Counted from the first letter of the stretch, positions 1-9,773 are shown. The stretch is 64,000 bases of DNA from Paenibacillus terrae (GCF_000943545.1 NZ_JTHP01000002.1:154208-218207), one strand, 5' to 3'. Notes: generated by a model not told the origin, from the letters alone. Translations and numbers: made by a program.

Positions 1-91
1 CTTGCGTGTAGCCTTGGATAATAAAATTAATTTCCTCGGTGGTCAGTTCTTTTCCATCACGCTTTTTCTCTATCAAGTCTACCATTCTCAT
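1..91 (-). CDS. pdp: Pyrimidine-nucleoside phosphorylase, N-terminal part (cut by window edge)
   Basis: About 30 N-terminal residues are visible, beginning [17 protein letters not shown] and continuing [13 protein letters not shown], the typical opening of the pyrimidine/thymidine phosphorylase family. The start ATG at 91 follows a GAGGAG ribosome binding site. The enzyme would split uridine and thymidine into base and (deoxy)ribose-1-phosphate in the cytoplasm. It lies last in the deo gene row directly after deoD, which fits the nucleoside salvage context. The remainder lies outside the window, so the catalytic region cannot be checked. Confidence 0.85.
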   Translation of the reverse strand, partial: MRMVDLIEKKRDGKELTTEEINFIIQGYTQ

Positions 92-123
92 ATGTCATTT
101 CTCCTCACTGTGCGTATGATCGT

Positions 124-831
124 TTACAGGGATATTGCTGTATCCAGGGCAACTTCCATCATTTCTTTAAAGGTCGTTTGTCGTTCTTCCGCTGTCGTTT
201 CTTCACCCGTCAGCAAATGATCGCTTACCGTCAGAATCGTCAACGCATTTACGCCAAATTTGGCCGCCAGCGTGTACAATGCCGAAGTCTCCATCTCGAC
301 ACCCAGTACGCCGTATTCCATCAGCTTTTGTGTAATTGATTTGTCATCACGATAAAAGCTGTCCGAGCTGAACACGTTGCCGACATGCATTTTTAAGCCC
401 TTGGCAACACCGCGATCATAAGCGCCCTTCAACAAAGGGAAGCTGGCAATCGGTGAAAAATCATAGCCGCCAAAGATATGGCGGTTCATGCCGGAATCCG
501 TACAGGATGCCTGTGCCAAAATAACGTCACGTACATGCACATGCTCCTTCATCCCGCCGCATGTACCTACGCGGAACAAGTTTTTCACACCGTACTCGCT
601 AATCAGCTCATTGACATAAATACTGATGGACGGCAGTCCCATTCCGGTCCCCTGTACAGACAGGCGTTTGCCCTGATACGTTCCCGTAAATCCGAGCATT
701 CCGCGCACCTCGTTGTAGCAGGTCACGTCTTCCAGATAGGTTTCAGCAATAAATTTCGCCCGCAACGGGTCTCCTGGCAGCAGAATTGTTTCTGCAATCT
801 CTCCAGGTTTGGCTCCAATGTGTACACTCAT
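124..831 (-). CDS. deoD: Purine-nucleoside phosphorylase, DeoD type
   Basis: The 235-residue product matches the hexameric DeoD family in length and layout: [10 protein letters not shown] near the N terminus (phosphate/nucleoside site), FRVGTCGGM in the middle, [10 protein letters not shown] for ribose binding, and the C-terminal [11 protein letters not shown] segment with the catalytic Asp region. It cleaves purine (deoxy)nucleosides with phosphate to base plus (deoxy)ribose-1-phosphate. A longer reading frame starts at 852, but ATG 831 has a GGAGG site at good spacing and begins [13 protein letters not shown] as in relatives. It lies between deoB and pdp on the minus strand and feeds deoxyribose-1-phosphate to DeoB. 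Confidence 0.95.
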   Translation of the reverse strand: MSVHIGAKPGEIAETILLPGDPLRAKFIAETYLEDVTCYNEVRGMLGFTGTYQGKRLSVQGTGMGLPSISIYVNELISEYGVKNLFRVGTCGGMKEHVHVRDVILAQASCTDSGMNRHIFGGYDFSPIASFPLLKGAYDRGVAKGLKMHVGNVFSSDSFYRDDKSITQKLMEYGVLGVEMETSALYTLAAKFGVNALTILTVSDHLLTGEETTAEERQTTFKEMMEVALDTAISL

Positions 832-896
832 GTTTTTATTCCTCCGTCCCATTTGTCCGAGTTTATACTCTAACTTATATCCAGGTTTAGTCCCGA

Positions 897-2078
897 TTAT
901 TGAAGTTCTGCCAAAAAGCTTGTTCCGTGTTCAGGCAGCTTCACACCAAAGTTATCTGCTATTGTCGCTCCGATATCCGCAAACGTTTTACGTACCGCAA
1001 GCTCCTTACCTCCAGCTGCAAAACGTGGGGAGTACACCAACAGAGGCACATATTCACGTGTATGATCCGTTCCCCGATACGTCGGGTCATTCCCGTGGTC
1101 TGCGGTGATAATCAGCAGATCTTCATCCGTCATTTTAGCGAATACCTCCGGCAGACGGGCATCATAATCGTCCAAAGCCTGGCCATATCCCTGCGGATCA
1201 CGGCGATGACCGTATACGGCGTCAAAATCGACCAGATTCAAGAAGCTTAACCCGGTAAAATCTTCATCCAGCGTAGCCACCAGCTTATCCATACCGTCCA
1301 TATTGGACACGGTGCGCACAGCTTTCGTCACACCCTCGCCGTCATAAATGTCGGAGATTTTACCCAATGCAATCACATCCAGGCCTGCATCCTTAAGCTC
1401 GTTCATTGTGGTACGACCAAACGGCTTGAGCGCATAATCATGGCGATTGGAGGTGCGGGAGAAGTTCCCCGCCTCTCCTACGAACGGACGCGCAATAATC
1501 CGGCCCAGCATGTACGGGTCTTCCAGCGTGATTTTACGACAGAACTCGCAAATCTCATAAAGCTCCTTCAAAGGTACAACTTCCTCATGCGCCGCAATTT
1601 GCAGCACCGAATCCGCCGATGTATAGATGATGAGCGCTCCTGTTTTCACATGTTCTTCGCCCAACTCGTCAATGATTTCCGTTCCGCTGGCAGGCTTGTT
1701 GCCGATGACTTTGCGGCCCGTATGCTCCTCAATGCGCTGAATCAGCTCATCCGGAAAACCATCAGGGAATACGCGGAAAGGAACCGCAATATTCAAGCCC
1801 ATGATTTCCCAGTGTCCGGTCATTGTATCCTTACCGTTGGACGCTTCCTGCATTTTGGTGTAATACGCCAAAGGTTGCTCAGCGGCTTGCACCCCTTCAA
1901 TAGAACGAATATTGGACAGACCGAGCTTACCCATATTCGGCATGTTCAGACCGCCGCGTTCGCGGGCAATATGACCCAGTGTATCTACATCGTAATCATC
2001 AAACTGGGCAGCATCCGGCGCTTCGCCGATCCCCACAGAGTCCATAACAACCAAGTGAATCCGTTTGAATTTAGACAT
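897..2078 (-). CDS. deoB: Phosphopentomutase
   Basis: The 393-residue protein has the alkaline-phosphatase-superfamily metal motifs of phosphopentomutase: [12 protein letters not shown] at the N terminus, the MTGHWEIMG segment carrying the phosphorylated Thr, and [19 protein letters not shown] with the second set of metal ligands. It interconverts (deoxy)ribose-1-phosphate and (deoxy)ribose-5-phosphate, linking the nucleoside phosphorylases (DeoD, Pdp) to the aldolase DeoC. It is 32 bp downstream of nupC in the same direction, consistent with one transcript. Length is normal for the family. Confidence 0.96.
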   Translation of the reverse strand: MSKFKRIHLVVMDSVGIGEAPDAAQFDDYDVDTLGHIARERGGLNMPNMGKLGLSNIRSIEGVQAAEQPLAYYTKMQEASNGKDTMTGHWEIMGLNIAVPFRVFPDGFPDELIQRIEEHTGRKVIGNKPASGTEIIDELGEEHVKTGALIIYTSADSVLQIAAHEEVVPLKELYEICEFCRKITLEDPYMLGRIIARPFVGEAGNFSRTSNRHDYALKPFGRTTMNELKDAGLDVIALGKISDIYDGEGVTKAVRTVSNMDGMDKLVATLDEDFTGLSFLNLVDFDAVYGHRRDPQGYGQALDDYDARLPEVFAKMTDEDLLIITADHGNDPTYRGTDHTREYVPLLVYSPRFAAGGKELAVRKTFADIGATIADNFGVKLPEHGTSFLAELQ

Positions 2079-2110
2079 GATGAAATTCCTTTCCTAACTC
2101 GCTGTTTTTT

Positions 2111-3289
2111 TTACAAAAACAACCCTGCAATCGTTGCCGACAGCACGCTAACCAGCGTCGCGCCGTACAACAGCTTCAGACCAAAGCGGGCCACCACATT
2201 CCCCTGCTTCTCATGCAGACCCTTCACAGCCCCGGAAATGATACCGATGGAAGAGAAGTTTGCAAAAGATACGAGGAACACCGATACGATCCCGATTGTG
2301 CGATCCGACAAGCCCGTTTGCTTGGTCAGATCCAGCATCGCCACAAATTCATTAGACACGAGCTTGGTGGCCATAATGCTGCCCGCCTGAACCGCTTCGC
2401 TCCATGGAATCCCCATGACAAAGGCGATAGGCGCAAACACATAACCAAGCAATGATTGGAAACTTATTCCAAGCGCCCAGGAGAAAATCCCGTTAACCAT
2501 GGCAATCAGCGCCACAAAACCGATCAGCATCGCAGCTACCGTAATGGCGACTTTGAAACCGTCCATAATATACTCCCCGAGCATTTCGAAGAAGGACTGC
2601 TTCTCTTCCTCCTGAACCTCCAGCAAATCATCTTCCTTCTCAATCTTGTACGGATTAATAATCGAAGAGATAATAAAGCCGCCGAACAGGTTCAATACCA
2701 AAGCAGTAACCACATATTTGGGGTTCAACATTTGCATGTAGGCTCCCACAATCGACATGGACACCGTAGACATCGCAGACGCACACAGCGTATATAGTCG
2801 ATGCTTCGGCAGGAGACCAATTTGCTTTTTAACGGAAATAAACACCTCGGATTGACCCAGAATAGCCGAAGCTACAGCGTTGTAGGATTCCAGTTTACCC
2901 ATTCCGTTTACTTTGCTCAAGACAAGCCCGATATATTTAATAATAAAAGGCAACACTTTGACATATTGCAAAATCCCAATCAGCGCGGATATGAACACGA
3001 TCGGCAGCAGTACACCGATAAAGAACGGCGCCGCCCCTTCATTCGCAATCCCGCCGAATACAAAGTTAATTCCTTCCATAGCATATCCAATCAGACTATT
3101 AAACCCTTTTGCAAAACCTTTGACCAGAATTTCACCAATTCCTGTATTCAGCAATACAAAAGCCAGCGCCGCCTGTAAAACAACCATAACGACCAGCGGA
3201 CGATACCTGATTTTACGTTTGTCACTGCTGGCAACGTAAGTAAGTGCAAATACAACGAGCAGCCCCAACAGAGCGATTACATATTTCAT
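2111..3289 (-). CDS. nupC: Concentrative nucleoside transporter, NupC type
   Basis: A 392-residue, very hydrophobic protein with about ten membrane segments. It carries the CNT family signatures [15 protein letters not shown] in the central nucleoside-binding region and [19 protein letters not shown] near the C terminus. It should bring nucleosides into the cell with H+ or Na+. It sits between cdd and deoB, as transport and catabolism genes do in B. subtilis dra-nupC-pdp. A hairpin between cdd and nupC may lower its expression relative to deoC and cdd. Confidence 0.94.
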   Translation of the reverse strand: MKYVIALLGLLVVFALTYVASSDKRKIRYRPLVVMVVLQAALAFVLLNTGIGEILVKGFAKGFNSLIGYAMEGINFVFGGIANEGAAPFFIGVLLPIVFISALIGILQYVKVLPFIIKYIGLVLSKVNGMGKLESYNAVASAILGQSEVFISVKKQIGLLPKHRLYTLCASAMSTVSMSIVGAYMQMLNPKYVVTALVLNLFGGFIISSIINPYKIEKEDDLLEVQEEEKQSFFEMLGEYIMDGFKVAITVAAMLIGFVALIAMVNGIFSWALGISFQSLLGYVFAPIAFVMGIPWSEAVQAGSIMATKLVSNEFVAMLDLTKQTGLSDRTIGIVSVFLVSFANFSSIGIISGAVKGLHEKQGNVVARFGLKLLYGATLVSVLSATIAGLFL

Positions 3290-3332
3290 TTTAATTTCCC
3301 CCTTATTACATTAAGCGCTTACATTACCCATA

Positions 3333-3364
3333 AAAAGAATGCGCCCCGAAAGAGGCATTCTTTT
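3333..3364 (-). terminator. Hairpin between cdd and nupC
   Basis: The stem GAATGC/GCATTC is extended by A/T pairs and has T runs on both sides, so it could act in either direction. On the minus strand it follows the cdd stop codon and precedes nupC. It may be a partial terminator or an RNA-processing hairpin that separates deoC-cdd from the rest of the deo row. Confidence 0.6.
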
Positions 3365-3365
3365 T

Positions 3366-3791
<426 letters not shown>

Positions 3792-4454
3792 TTAGTAGGA
3801 AGATGTAGACTGCTCACCCTGGATGATTGTCACACCGGAACTTGCACCAATACGGCTTGCGCCAGCTTCCACCAATTTCTGTACGTCTTCCAGACTGCGT
3901 ACGCCGCCGGAAGCCTTAACACCAATCTCAGGTCCTACGGTTTTGCGCATCAAAGCCACGTCTTCCGCAGTAGCTCCGCCTGTAGAGAAGCCTGTCGAGG
4001 TTTTCACGTAATTAGCTCCTGCTTTGACGGACAGCTCGCAAGCCAGTACCTTTTCTTCATCTGTCAGCAAGCATGCTTCAATAATTACTTTTACCAGTGT
4101 ACCCGCGGCTGCTTCCACGACTGCACGGATGTCCTGCTCAACGAGCTGTAAATCACGCGCTTTCAAAGCGCCTATATTAATAACCATATCAACCTCAGTC
4201 GCACCGTTAGCAATAGCATCCTTCGTTTCGAACGCTTTCGTTGCCGACGTATTGGCTCCCAACGGGAAACCGATAACGGTGCAAATGTTCACGCCTGTTC
4301 CTGCCAGTTGCTCTGCGGAGTAAGCTACCCAGGCCGGGTTCACACATACGGAAGCAAACTGATATTTCTTCGCCTCAGCGGTCAATTTCGTAATTTCATC
4401 CTTCGTCGCGTCTGCGCGCAACAATGTATGATCGATCAATCCTGCAATGTTCAT
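3792..4454 (-). CDS. deoC: Deoxyribose-phosphate aldolase
   Basis: The 220-residue class I aldolase splits 2-deoxyribose-5-phosphate into acetaldehyde and glyceraldehyde-3-phosphate. The Schiff-base lysine lies in YVKTSTGF, the proton-relay lysine in GVKASGGVR, and IDHTLL is the usual N-terminal signature. It is the first gene of the deo catabolic row. The 209-bp gap to deoR holds operator-like repeats. An AAGGAG site lies about ten bases before the ATG. Confidence 0.95.
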   Translation of the reverse strand: MNIAGLIDHTLLRADATKDEITKLTAEAKKYQFASVCVNPAWVAYSAEQLAGTGVNICTVIGFPLGANTSATKAFETKDAIANGATEVDMVINIGALKARDLQLVEQDIRAVVEAAAGTLVKVIIEACLLTDEEKVLACELSVKAGANYVKTSTGFSTGGATAEDVALMRKTVGPEIGVKASGGVRSLEDVQKLVEAGASRIGASSGVTIIQGEQSTSSY

Positions 4455-4536
4455 TCTTTAAGCGCTCCTTCATTGGAAAGATAGTATGAGGACTAATGTC
4501 CTTTACTTCTCTGTGATAAGACCATCATAGCACGGC

Positions 4537-4575
4537 ATTGAACATATGTAAAACACATTTTGAAATTATGTTCAA
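4537..4575 (-). promoter_or_regulatory. Candidate DeoR operator upstream of deoC
   Basis: A TTGAA-N6-TTCAA inverted repeat lies at 4560-4575, and an extra half-site ATTGAAC at 4537-4543. The B. subtilis DeoR operator is a palindrome of ATTGAA/TTCAAT type, and the neighbouring regulator is a clear DeoR relative. The arms are direct observation; binding is inferred from that family knowledge. Confidence 0.6.
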
Positions 4576-4663
4576 GCCTCCGCATAAGACGTTTACCCAC
4601 AGTTAAATTACCCCATAGGCGCACGCCAAAACTGTATGTTTAGTCTGATTAATGCAAAATGAT

Positions 4664-5599
4664 CTACTGTAAAAGTGCCTGTGCCGTAAACTGATCTGTC
4701 ACCAAAATATTGGCATACTTACCACGGAGCGATGCCCGGATAGCCTCAACTTTGCGCTGCCCTCCAGCTACGAGAATCGCCTTCTCCTTCTTACGCAAAT
4801 CAGGCAGATCAATGCCAACGGTGCGGCTGTTAATTTCCTGACTGCATATATTGCCCTCATCATCAAAAAAGCGTGAGCAAATATCGCCCTTGCCGATTTT
4901 CTGTAACAGCTTCTGCTCCTCATGGTTAAAATAGCCCAATCTGAATAGCAGCGCATCCTCCTTGACCGTACCCACCGTAAACACGGCAATGTTCGCCTGC
5001 TTGCCAAGCTCAATGATACGCTGGATATGCCGATCCTCCTCGACCATTTTCTTGACGGCTTGACTGTCAAAAATCACAGGCAACGGCAAATACCGTGCAA
5101 TCGTGTGAAAGGCTTCTGCGAACAAATTCACCGTCTCCACGGCATACGTGTTGACATGTGAATGGCTTACGCCTCCTTTGAGCTGAACGACCTCGACGCC
5201 CTTAACCTGCTTTTGCTGGAGATGAAGCGCCACCGCATGCATCGTCGTTCCCCACGTCACTCCAATAATATCCGCATCTTGCACCATTTCATGCAAATAA
5301 TCGGCAGCTTTTTTGCTAATATGCTTCTTGATCTCCTGATATTCATTTAACGGCGAATAGCAGACCAGAACGGTATCCAGCCCGTATTTCTTCTTGACCT
5401 GCTCTCCGAGCGCATCCATATCCTCCATCGGATCAACAATACTGATTCTCACATAGCCCTGTTCCTTGGCAGCTTGAAGCAACCGCGATACCGTGGGACG
5501 CGATACCCCGAGTCTGACTGCAATTTCTTGCTGGCTATAGTCGTTCAGATAGTATAATCTGGCTGCCTCGATACTTAGTCGCTGCTTTTCATGATCCAT
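4664..5599 (-). CDS. deoR: Deoxyribonucleoside regulator, SorC/DeoR(Bsu) type
   Basis: The 311-residue repressor resembles B. subtilis DeoR (SorC family, not the E. coli DeoR family). The N-terminal HTH is DYSQQEIAVRLGVSRPTVSRL, followed by a sugar-phosphate-isomerase-like effector domain with WGTTMHAVA, VVQLKGGVSHS and the C-terminal AILVAGGQRKVEAI. It should repress the deo genes until deoxyribose-5-phosphate is present. The frame can be extended to a GTG at 5635, but the family start MDHEKQRLSIEAA corresponds to ATG 5599, although no strong ribosome binding site precedes it. It is transcribed in the same direction as its target genes. Confidence 0.9.
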   Translation of the reverse strand: MDHEKQRLSIEAARLYYLNDYSQQEIAVRLGVSRPTVSRLLQAAKEQGYVRISIVDPMEDMDALGEQVKKKYGLDTVLVCYSPLNEYQEIKKHISKKAADYLHEMVQDADIIGVTWGTTMHAVALHLQQKQVKGVEVVQLKGGVSHSHVNTYAVETVNLFAEAFHTIARYLPLPVIFDSQAVKKMVEEDRHIQRIIELGKQANIAVFTVGTVKEDALLFRLGYFNHEEQKLLQKIGKGDICSRFFDDEGNICSQEINSRTVGIDLPDLRKKEKAILVAGGQRKVEAIRASLRGKYANILVTDQFTAQALLQ

Positions 5600-5819
5600 T
5601 CTACTCAACCCGCTTATCTTAAAATGTAGTGCCACCAGACGTCATACCTTGGCCATTTGGAAGATTTAACTGCTATTTTGTGATATTCTGTGAATAGAAC
5701 CTGGCTACATAGCACCTTCAACTTTAGCTTTCCATTTGTTAAAACGCAATAGTTACCCCATTTTACCGTCACTTCACAACCTGTGGTAGTCTTATCTGAA
5801 ATGTAAGGAGAATTGGCCT

Positions 5820-6233
5820 ATGTCCGAATTTATTGTGTGCAGATTGGCGAGCAAAACGTTCGCTTTAAACTTTGTAGAAGTGGAAGAAGTCATGAATGCC
5901 AAGAAAGGAACACCGCTTCCTTTTTCCGAGTCATGGCACGAAGGAATGGTCACCATTCGCGGTGACGTATTTACGATCCTGAATTTGCGCAAAAAACTGC
6001 TGCTCCCTGCTTCAAGCGAGTCCTCCGAGGACAAAATGATTTTGCTCAGCCGGGCAAAAATTGCTCTGCTTGTCGATCAGGTAGAGGATACCGCTTCCGT
6101 GGAAGACAACCAGTTGAAAAGCAATGAGGAAGAGTGGCAGCGTGAACTGTTTCCTACTGTTCTGGAGCATCAGGGTGCTCTCGTTCCGGTGATCGATATG
6201 GACGCTTTCCTCGCTTCGACCAAGACGAATTAA
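5820..6233 (+). CDS. Free-standing CheW-domain protein
   Basis: The 137-residue protein consists of one CheW-like domain: an N-terminal strand FIVCRLASKTFALN, the VEEVMN turn, GMVTIRGDVFTILNLRKKL (typical of CheW where the chain reads RG.v.pvi.Lr), and a C-terminal ALVPVIDMDAFL. CheW domains couple receptors to the CheA kinase, but no chemotaxis gene is near. It could be an auxiliary scaffold or a single-domain CheV-like adaptor lacking a receiver. It stands alone, divergent from deoR, with an AAGGAG site before the ATG. Confidence 0.75.
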   Translation: MSEFIVCRLASKTFALNFVEVEEVMNAKKGTPLPFSESWHEGMVTIRGDVFTILNLRKKLLLPASSESSEDKMILLSRAKIALLVDQVEDTASVEDNQLKSNEEEWQRELFPTVLEHQGALVPVIDMDAFLASTKTN

Positions 6234-6245
6234 GCGTATTGATGT

Positions 6246-6299
6246 AAAATACCACCCAAAGCTTGAGCCGTCTCGCGCTCATCTTTTGAGTGGTATTTT
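6246..6299. terminator. Bidirectional terminator between cheW-like gene and slipin
   Basis: The arms AAAATACCAC/GTGGTATTTT with further CAAAG/CTTTTG pairing form a long hairpin flanked by A and T runs. It separates two convergent genes. Confidence 0.8.
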
Positions 6300-6344
6300 G
6301 CGTTAAGGGGCGTGAAACCTACCGCTATCCCTCTATACGGTCCC

Positions 6345-7451
6345 CTATCCGTCCTTCATGTGAACCAGCGTGTTCAACTGTTCCAGCAGCGTATTCCCGC
6401 CAGTCAGTGAAATCGTACCAATCTTCTCACAGATTTTTTCCAGAAACTCCAGCTCTTTGAGACGGTAGAGGGTGGCATTTTCGTCCATCAGCTTGGCGGT
6501 ATTCAGCAGACTGCGAGTAGATGCTGTCTCTTCGCGCCGTGTGATGAGATTGGCTTGAGCCTTTTTCTCTGCCAGCAGCACCGTGTTCAAAATATCCTTG
6601 ATGTCCCCAGGCAAAATGATATCCTTCACCCCTGCCGACGTAAAAGCGACCCCATATTCGTCGCTTTGCTCATTCAGTCGGGTCAAGACATATTCCGCAA
6701 TTTCCTGCTTCATTTTCAGCAAATCATCCAGCTTCATCGTTCCGACATACTCACGCAACACCAGTTGGAGCATAATGTACATTTGCTCCTCGAATGCCCG
6801 GAATTCCAAGGCACGCAGCGGATCAACAATGCGATACTGACAGACGAAGTTCAGGCGCAGTGTGATTTTGTCCTCTGTCATGATTTCCTGCCCCATCAGG
6901 TCCATCTGCTGCTGTCGCAAATCTATCGTTCTGATCTCCGTGTTCACCGTCGACATCCAGAAATAATATTTACCCGGCTTCAGCTCGCCTTGCAGCACGT
7001 TATCATAATACAGGAAGCCCAGCTCATAGCTTGCCACCTGAAGCGCCTTCCAGAAGCCCTGTGTCTTGGCCAAAAAGGCTTGCCCCAACGCCTTATCAAT
7101 CGCAGGCTGCCGGGTATCCGCATGAACAAAACGATGCTCCTTGAGCACGTTCCAGAAAGCATATTTACCAGCGGGCAGCAGCTCCACGAACCGATTATCC
7201 TCATAATGCAACACATATTCATAATCCTCTACATCGACGACACTCAATTGCTCCAGCAGAACGGAATCCGTCAAAAACAAACGAATATCGTGATCCGGTA
7301 CAAAAAATGGTTCAGCAACATTCAAAATCTCAACCGTTTCCTGCTGAAATGTCTTCAATACGTAAGTCCCCGGCAGCAGCAATTTGTAATAGCTTCCCTT
7401 TTTAAACAGCAGCCCGCGCTCATCCGATTTAATCGTTATTTTCTTAAACAT
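6345..7451 (-). CDS. Slipin (SPFH/band 7) family protein
   Basis: The 368-residue protein has a band-7/SPFH core in its middle and C-terminal part (IRTIDLRQQQMDLMGQEI, then DKITLRLNFVCQYRIVDPLRA and YVGTMKLDDLLKMKQEI), followed by a helical AEKKAQANLITRREETASTRS segment as in slipins and prohibitins. About 170 residues before the core contain repeated short beta units (FKKGSYYKLLLPGTY, VELLPAGKYAFW, LKPGKYYFWMS). No transmembrane segment is evident, so membrane association is uncertain. Such proteins form large oligomers. The physiological role is unknown here. AGGAG precedes the ATG. Confidence 0.8.
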   Translation of the reverse strand: MFKKITIKSDERGLLFKKGSYYKLLLPGTYVLKTFQQETVEILNVAEPFFVPDHDIRLFLTDSVLLEQLSVVDVEDYEYVLHYEDNRFVELLPAGKYAFWNVLKEHRFVHADTRQPAIDKALGQAFLAKTQGFWKALQVASYELGFLYYDNVLQGELKPGKYYFWMSTVNTEIRTIDLRQQQMDLMGQEIMTEDKITLRLNFVCQYRIVDPLRALEFRAFEEQMYIMLQLVLREYVGTMKLDDLLKMKQEIAEYVLTRLNEQSDEYGVAFTSAGVKDIILPGDIKDILNTVLLAEKKAQANLITRREETASTRSLLNTAKLMDENATLYRLKELEFLEKICEKIGTISLTGGNTLLEQLNTLVHMKDG

Positions 7452-7512
7452 CGTATCACTCCTAATCGTTAAAATCCTCAGCTTAAAGGTATGCTTCTTT
7501 CTATGTATTGGC

Positions 7513-7656
7513 GGCTCCGCGGTCCATTTGATCTTCTGATCGCTGTTGCCCCTGAATTTTTAGAATTGATGAACCCCTTATAGGGTTAAAATTCAGTGGC
7601 AAAGGCGAACGCTTCGCTTCTTCAGATTCAAATGGACCGCTCCGCTGCTACCCGCC
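7513..7656 (-). repeat. Covarying hairpin element, copy A
   Basis: A 144-nt imperfect palindrome. Read on the minus strand it opens GGCGGGTAGCAGCGGAGCGG and closes CGCGGAGCC. An outer stem (TCCATTTGA/TCAAATGGA), conserved unpaired blocks and an inner stem (CTGAATTTT/AAAATTCAG) lie between. A second copy on the opposite strand at 11445-11589 keeps the conserved blocks but replaces both stems by different complementary sequences, which indicates selection for structure. It lies 61 bp upstream of the slipin gene. Its identity is unknown to me; a mobile palindromic repeat or a structured RNA are both possible. Confidence 0.8.
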
Positions 7657-8240
7657 TTAAAATCAACATACTTTTAAAATGAGGATTCTTCATTTTTATT
7701 CGTTGCAGTAGGGTTAGTGACCCTTGCAGAGCATCCCACCAGGGTGGTGGGCGGGGCCAAGCTTGAGGAAAAAGGAAGGTTCCGCCTGTTCCCGTGTTGC
7801 GAGGATGGAATTCATCAGTCCAACTTCGACTGTAAATTCGCACTCCCGAAGCCTCGGGGCCTGTCGGCGCTTGCTCTCTCCGGTATCCGCTGGCCGCATA
7901 GCCACCTCCCGACTTCTGTCATGTGGACCAGATATGGGATACTCATTAGGGTCTTTGTAGTGGTTTTTTTCGATTTTTTGATACTCTACCATGAGTCGCG
8001 TGGAAGGCGATTGGGATTCGAACCCTAATTTGGTGGATACATCAGATTTACAGGATACCTCACCCGATCAGGCAGGCACTGCGGGACCATTTGAAATCCT
8101 CACCTCGGTAATATCTTTCTGTATCAGCCTTTATCATTATCACGCACACCCGCACTCACGAACATGGCGAAAGTATTACGACTCCATAAAAAAAGCAAAA
8201 AAAGACACTAAAACGTTCGTTCTGATTTTTTACATTTAAT
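7657..8240. other. Non-coding stretch with several hairpins, unassigned
   Basis: No convincing gene is present. The region is unusually GC-rich in its centre (about 7710-7930) and has short hairpins: an AAAATGA/TCATTTT arm pair near 7677-7698, GGGT/ACCC at about 7710-7722, and a CCCGA/TCGGG-type stem near 7846-7858. At 8010-8030 the minus strand reads like a tRNA T-arm (GGGTTCGAATCCC), but no cloverleaf can be drawn around it. Several overlapping short reading frames look like by-products. It may hold a structured RNA or decayed mobile DNA. Confidence 0.4.
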
Positions 8241-8275
8241 TGGTTATAATCCATGCGTATAATAAAAAAATTGCA

Positions 8276-8304
8276 TTGACACATGTTAATATTTGGACAA
8301 TAAT
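8276..8304 (+). promoter_or_regulatory. Sigma-A-type promoter of the receptor gene
   Basis: A perfect -35 TTGACA at 8276-8281 and an AATAAT -10 at 8299-8304 are separated by exactly 17 bases in AT-rich DNA, 50 bp before the TTG start at 8355. Confidence 0.7.
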
Positions 8305-8354
8305 TTTAGGATAGTTATAAATTTTGGATTTTTTGTATGAAGGGTGGTTATGAC

Positions 8355-9773
8355 TTGGAACATACACCTACGATTTTAGCGGAGTTGGAAGATTTTATGA
8401 AGAAAAACGATTTGACTGTAGCAGAATTAGCAGATCGTTCAGGCGTACATCAAAGAACGCTTAATACTTGGGTTACTAAGCATCGCCCTGTGGCAATACA
8501 TCAACTGGATCGAATCACGCTGGCTATGGGATTGCAAGAAGGTTTTTTTTACGAACGATACATAGATCATTACATCATCGAACGTTCCCCGGATTGGCGG
8601 CGAATTGAACCGGTATTGTATCGCTGTGCTGAACTGGATAAGCTGGAAGCGATTCAACGTATAGTTGGACACATCATGGACAACCTGCTCTATTCCCCGA
8701 AGCTGTTTGATGCAGCAGAAAAGCTATTCGCACAAGGCCGGCATGCTGCTGCGTTGTGGCTCTATAAAGGGGTTGCAGAGGCCGAGAAGTACCAGCACTC
8801 TGAACGCTTGGCAATCTGTCAGTATCGCCTGTTTACGATTCAGATTGGAGACGATAAGAACCAAAATCTCAAGGCCGCTACGCGATTTGAACCCTTTGTC
8901 GAACGTTTGGACGAGATAGAGCAACTGGACGCGCTAAAAGATTTGGCGAATGTGTATCGTTCTTTAGATGAATGGGACAAGGTTGATGAAACGGCGAGAA
9001 AAATGAAGGAGAAAGCGGAAATTCAATATACGCTGACAAATCAGCAGAAGAAGAGGAAGCGTGAGGAGCCTGCTAAGAAGCTGAGTCGTCCCCTGTTTGT
9101 GTACATCACCTATGCTGATCTACTGTGTGCTAGGGTCTGTGATGCTCAAGGCAATTATGACCAAGCACTACTGTTTACATTTAATTATGCTAATTTAGAT
9201 TGGGTCGTAGAGACGGATGAGGACACTCAGCACTGGGTCAGCCTGTTCAAGCACTGGGCACAAGCTAATACTATGGTGAATAAGCTTTTATCTGGAGATA
9301 TAAGTGTGCTACATGATTATGTTGAATATATTAGTGCATCTTCTGATACAACTGAAGAAGACCGGATTGTGCAACTTTTGAATATTATGCTAGCGGCTAA
9401 CCGATTCCATGTAGATGTGGATGATGTTCTTTCACGTTTTGAACTGGACATTAATTCCTTTGCTCAGCTACCAGCATCTGCTGATATGTATACGCAACAA
9501 GTCTTACCGCATTATCTTGTGCATTTTGGTTATGAGTTGGCCTATTACTATTTATATAAAGGGATGTATAGTGATGGCTTTAAACATTTGAAGTCTGCCA
9601 CGCTAAAAGCGATTATACTAAATAACGAAACTTATTTTATAAACTGTTTGGGATTATTCGAGCATTTTAAAGTCTACGCGATGGATGAAACAAAGGTAGA
9701 GTTTTCAAAATTCATTGAAAAGGTGTGGTTAAATAATGTTAAAAAAAATGGTGCTGCTGATCGTCGCGGCTAG
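8355..9773 (+). CDS. RRNPP-type peptide receptor/regulator (AimR/AloR-like)
   Basis: The 472-residue protein has an N-terminal HTH (about residues 18-55: LTVAELADRSGVHQRTLNTW) and then an all-helical region of repeated paired helices (for example LFAQGRHAAALWLYKGVAEAE and LVHFGYELAYYYLYKGMYSDG), the layout of RRNPP peptide receptors such as AimR of the arbitrium system and the AloR receptors of P. polymyxa. A GTATGAAGGG start at 8337 lacks a ribosome binding site, whereas AAGGGTGG sits seven bases before TTG 8355. A signal-peptide-bearing small gene overlaps its 3' end by 38 bp, as expected for a receptor/peptide pair. It presumably binds DNA and is switched by the imported peptide; targets are unknown. 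Confidence 0.82.
   Translation: MEHTPTILAELEDFMKKNDLTVAELADRSGVHQRTLNTWVTKHRPVAIHQLDRITLAMGLQEGFFYERYIDHYIIERSPDWRRIEPVLYRCAELDKLEAIQRIVGHIMDNLLYSPKLFDAAEKLFAQGRHAAALWLYKGVAEAEKYQHSERLAICQYRLFTIQIGDDKNQNLKAATRFEPFVERLDEIEQLDALKDLANVYRSLDEWDKVDETARKMKEKAEIQYTLTNQQKKRKREEPAKKLSRPLFVYITYADLLCARVCDAQGNYDQALLFTFNYANLDWVVETDEDTQHWVSLFKHWAQANTMVNKLLSGDISVLHDYVEYISASSDTTEEDRIVQLLNIMLAANRFHVDVDDVLSRFELDINSFAQLPASADMYTQQVLPHYLVHFGYELAYYYLYKGMYSDGFKHLKSATLKAIILNNETYFINCLGLFEHFKVYAMDETKVEFSKFIEKVWLNNVKKNGAADRRG

Noticed and set aside
1440..2390. 316-codon open frame on the plus strand
   Set aside because: Antisense to deoB and nupC, both clear genes; no ribosome binding site and no recognisable protein features.
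6555..7472. 305-codon open frame on the plus strand
   Set aside because: Antisense shadow of the slipin gene, His/Gln/Leu-rich product typical of reverse reading.
8005..8090. Possible tRNA on the minus strand because of a GGGTTCGAATCCC T-arm
   Set aside because: No acceptor, D or anticodon stems of correct spacing can be drawn; at most a relic.
7717..8239. Short open frames on both strands between hairpin A and the receptor gene
   Set aside because: Overlapping frames in several phases within a structured region, no ribosome binding sites, no family resemblance.
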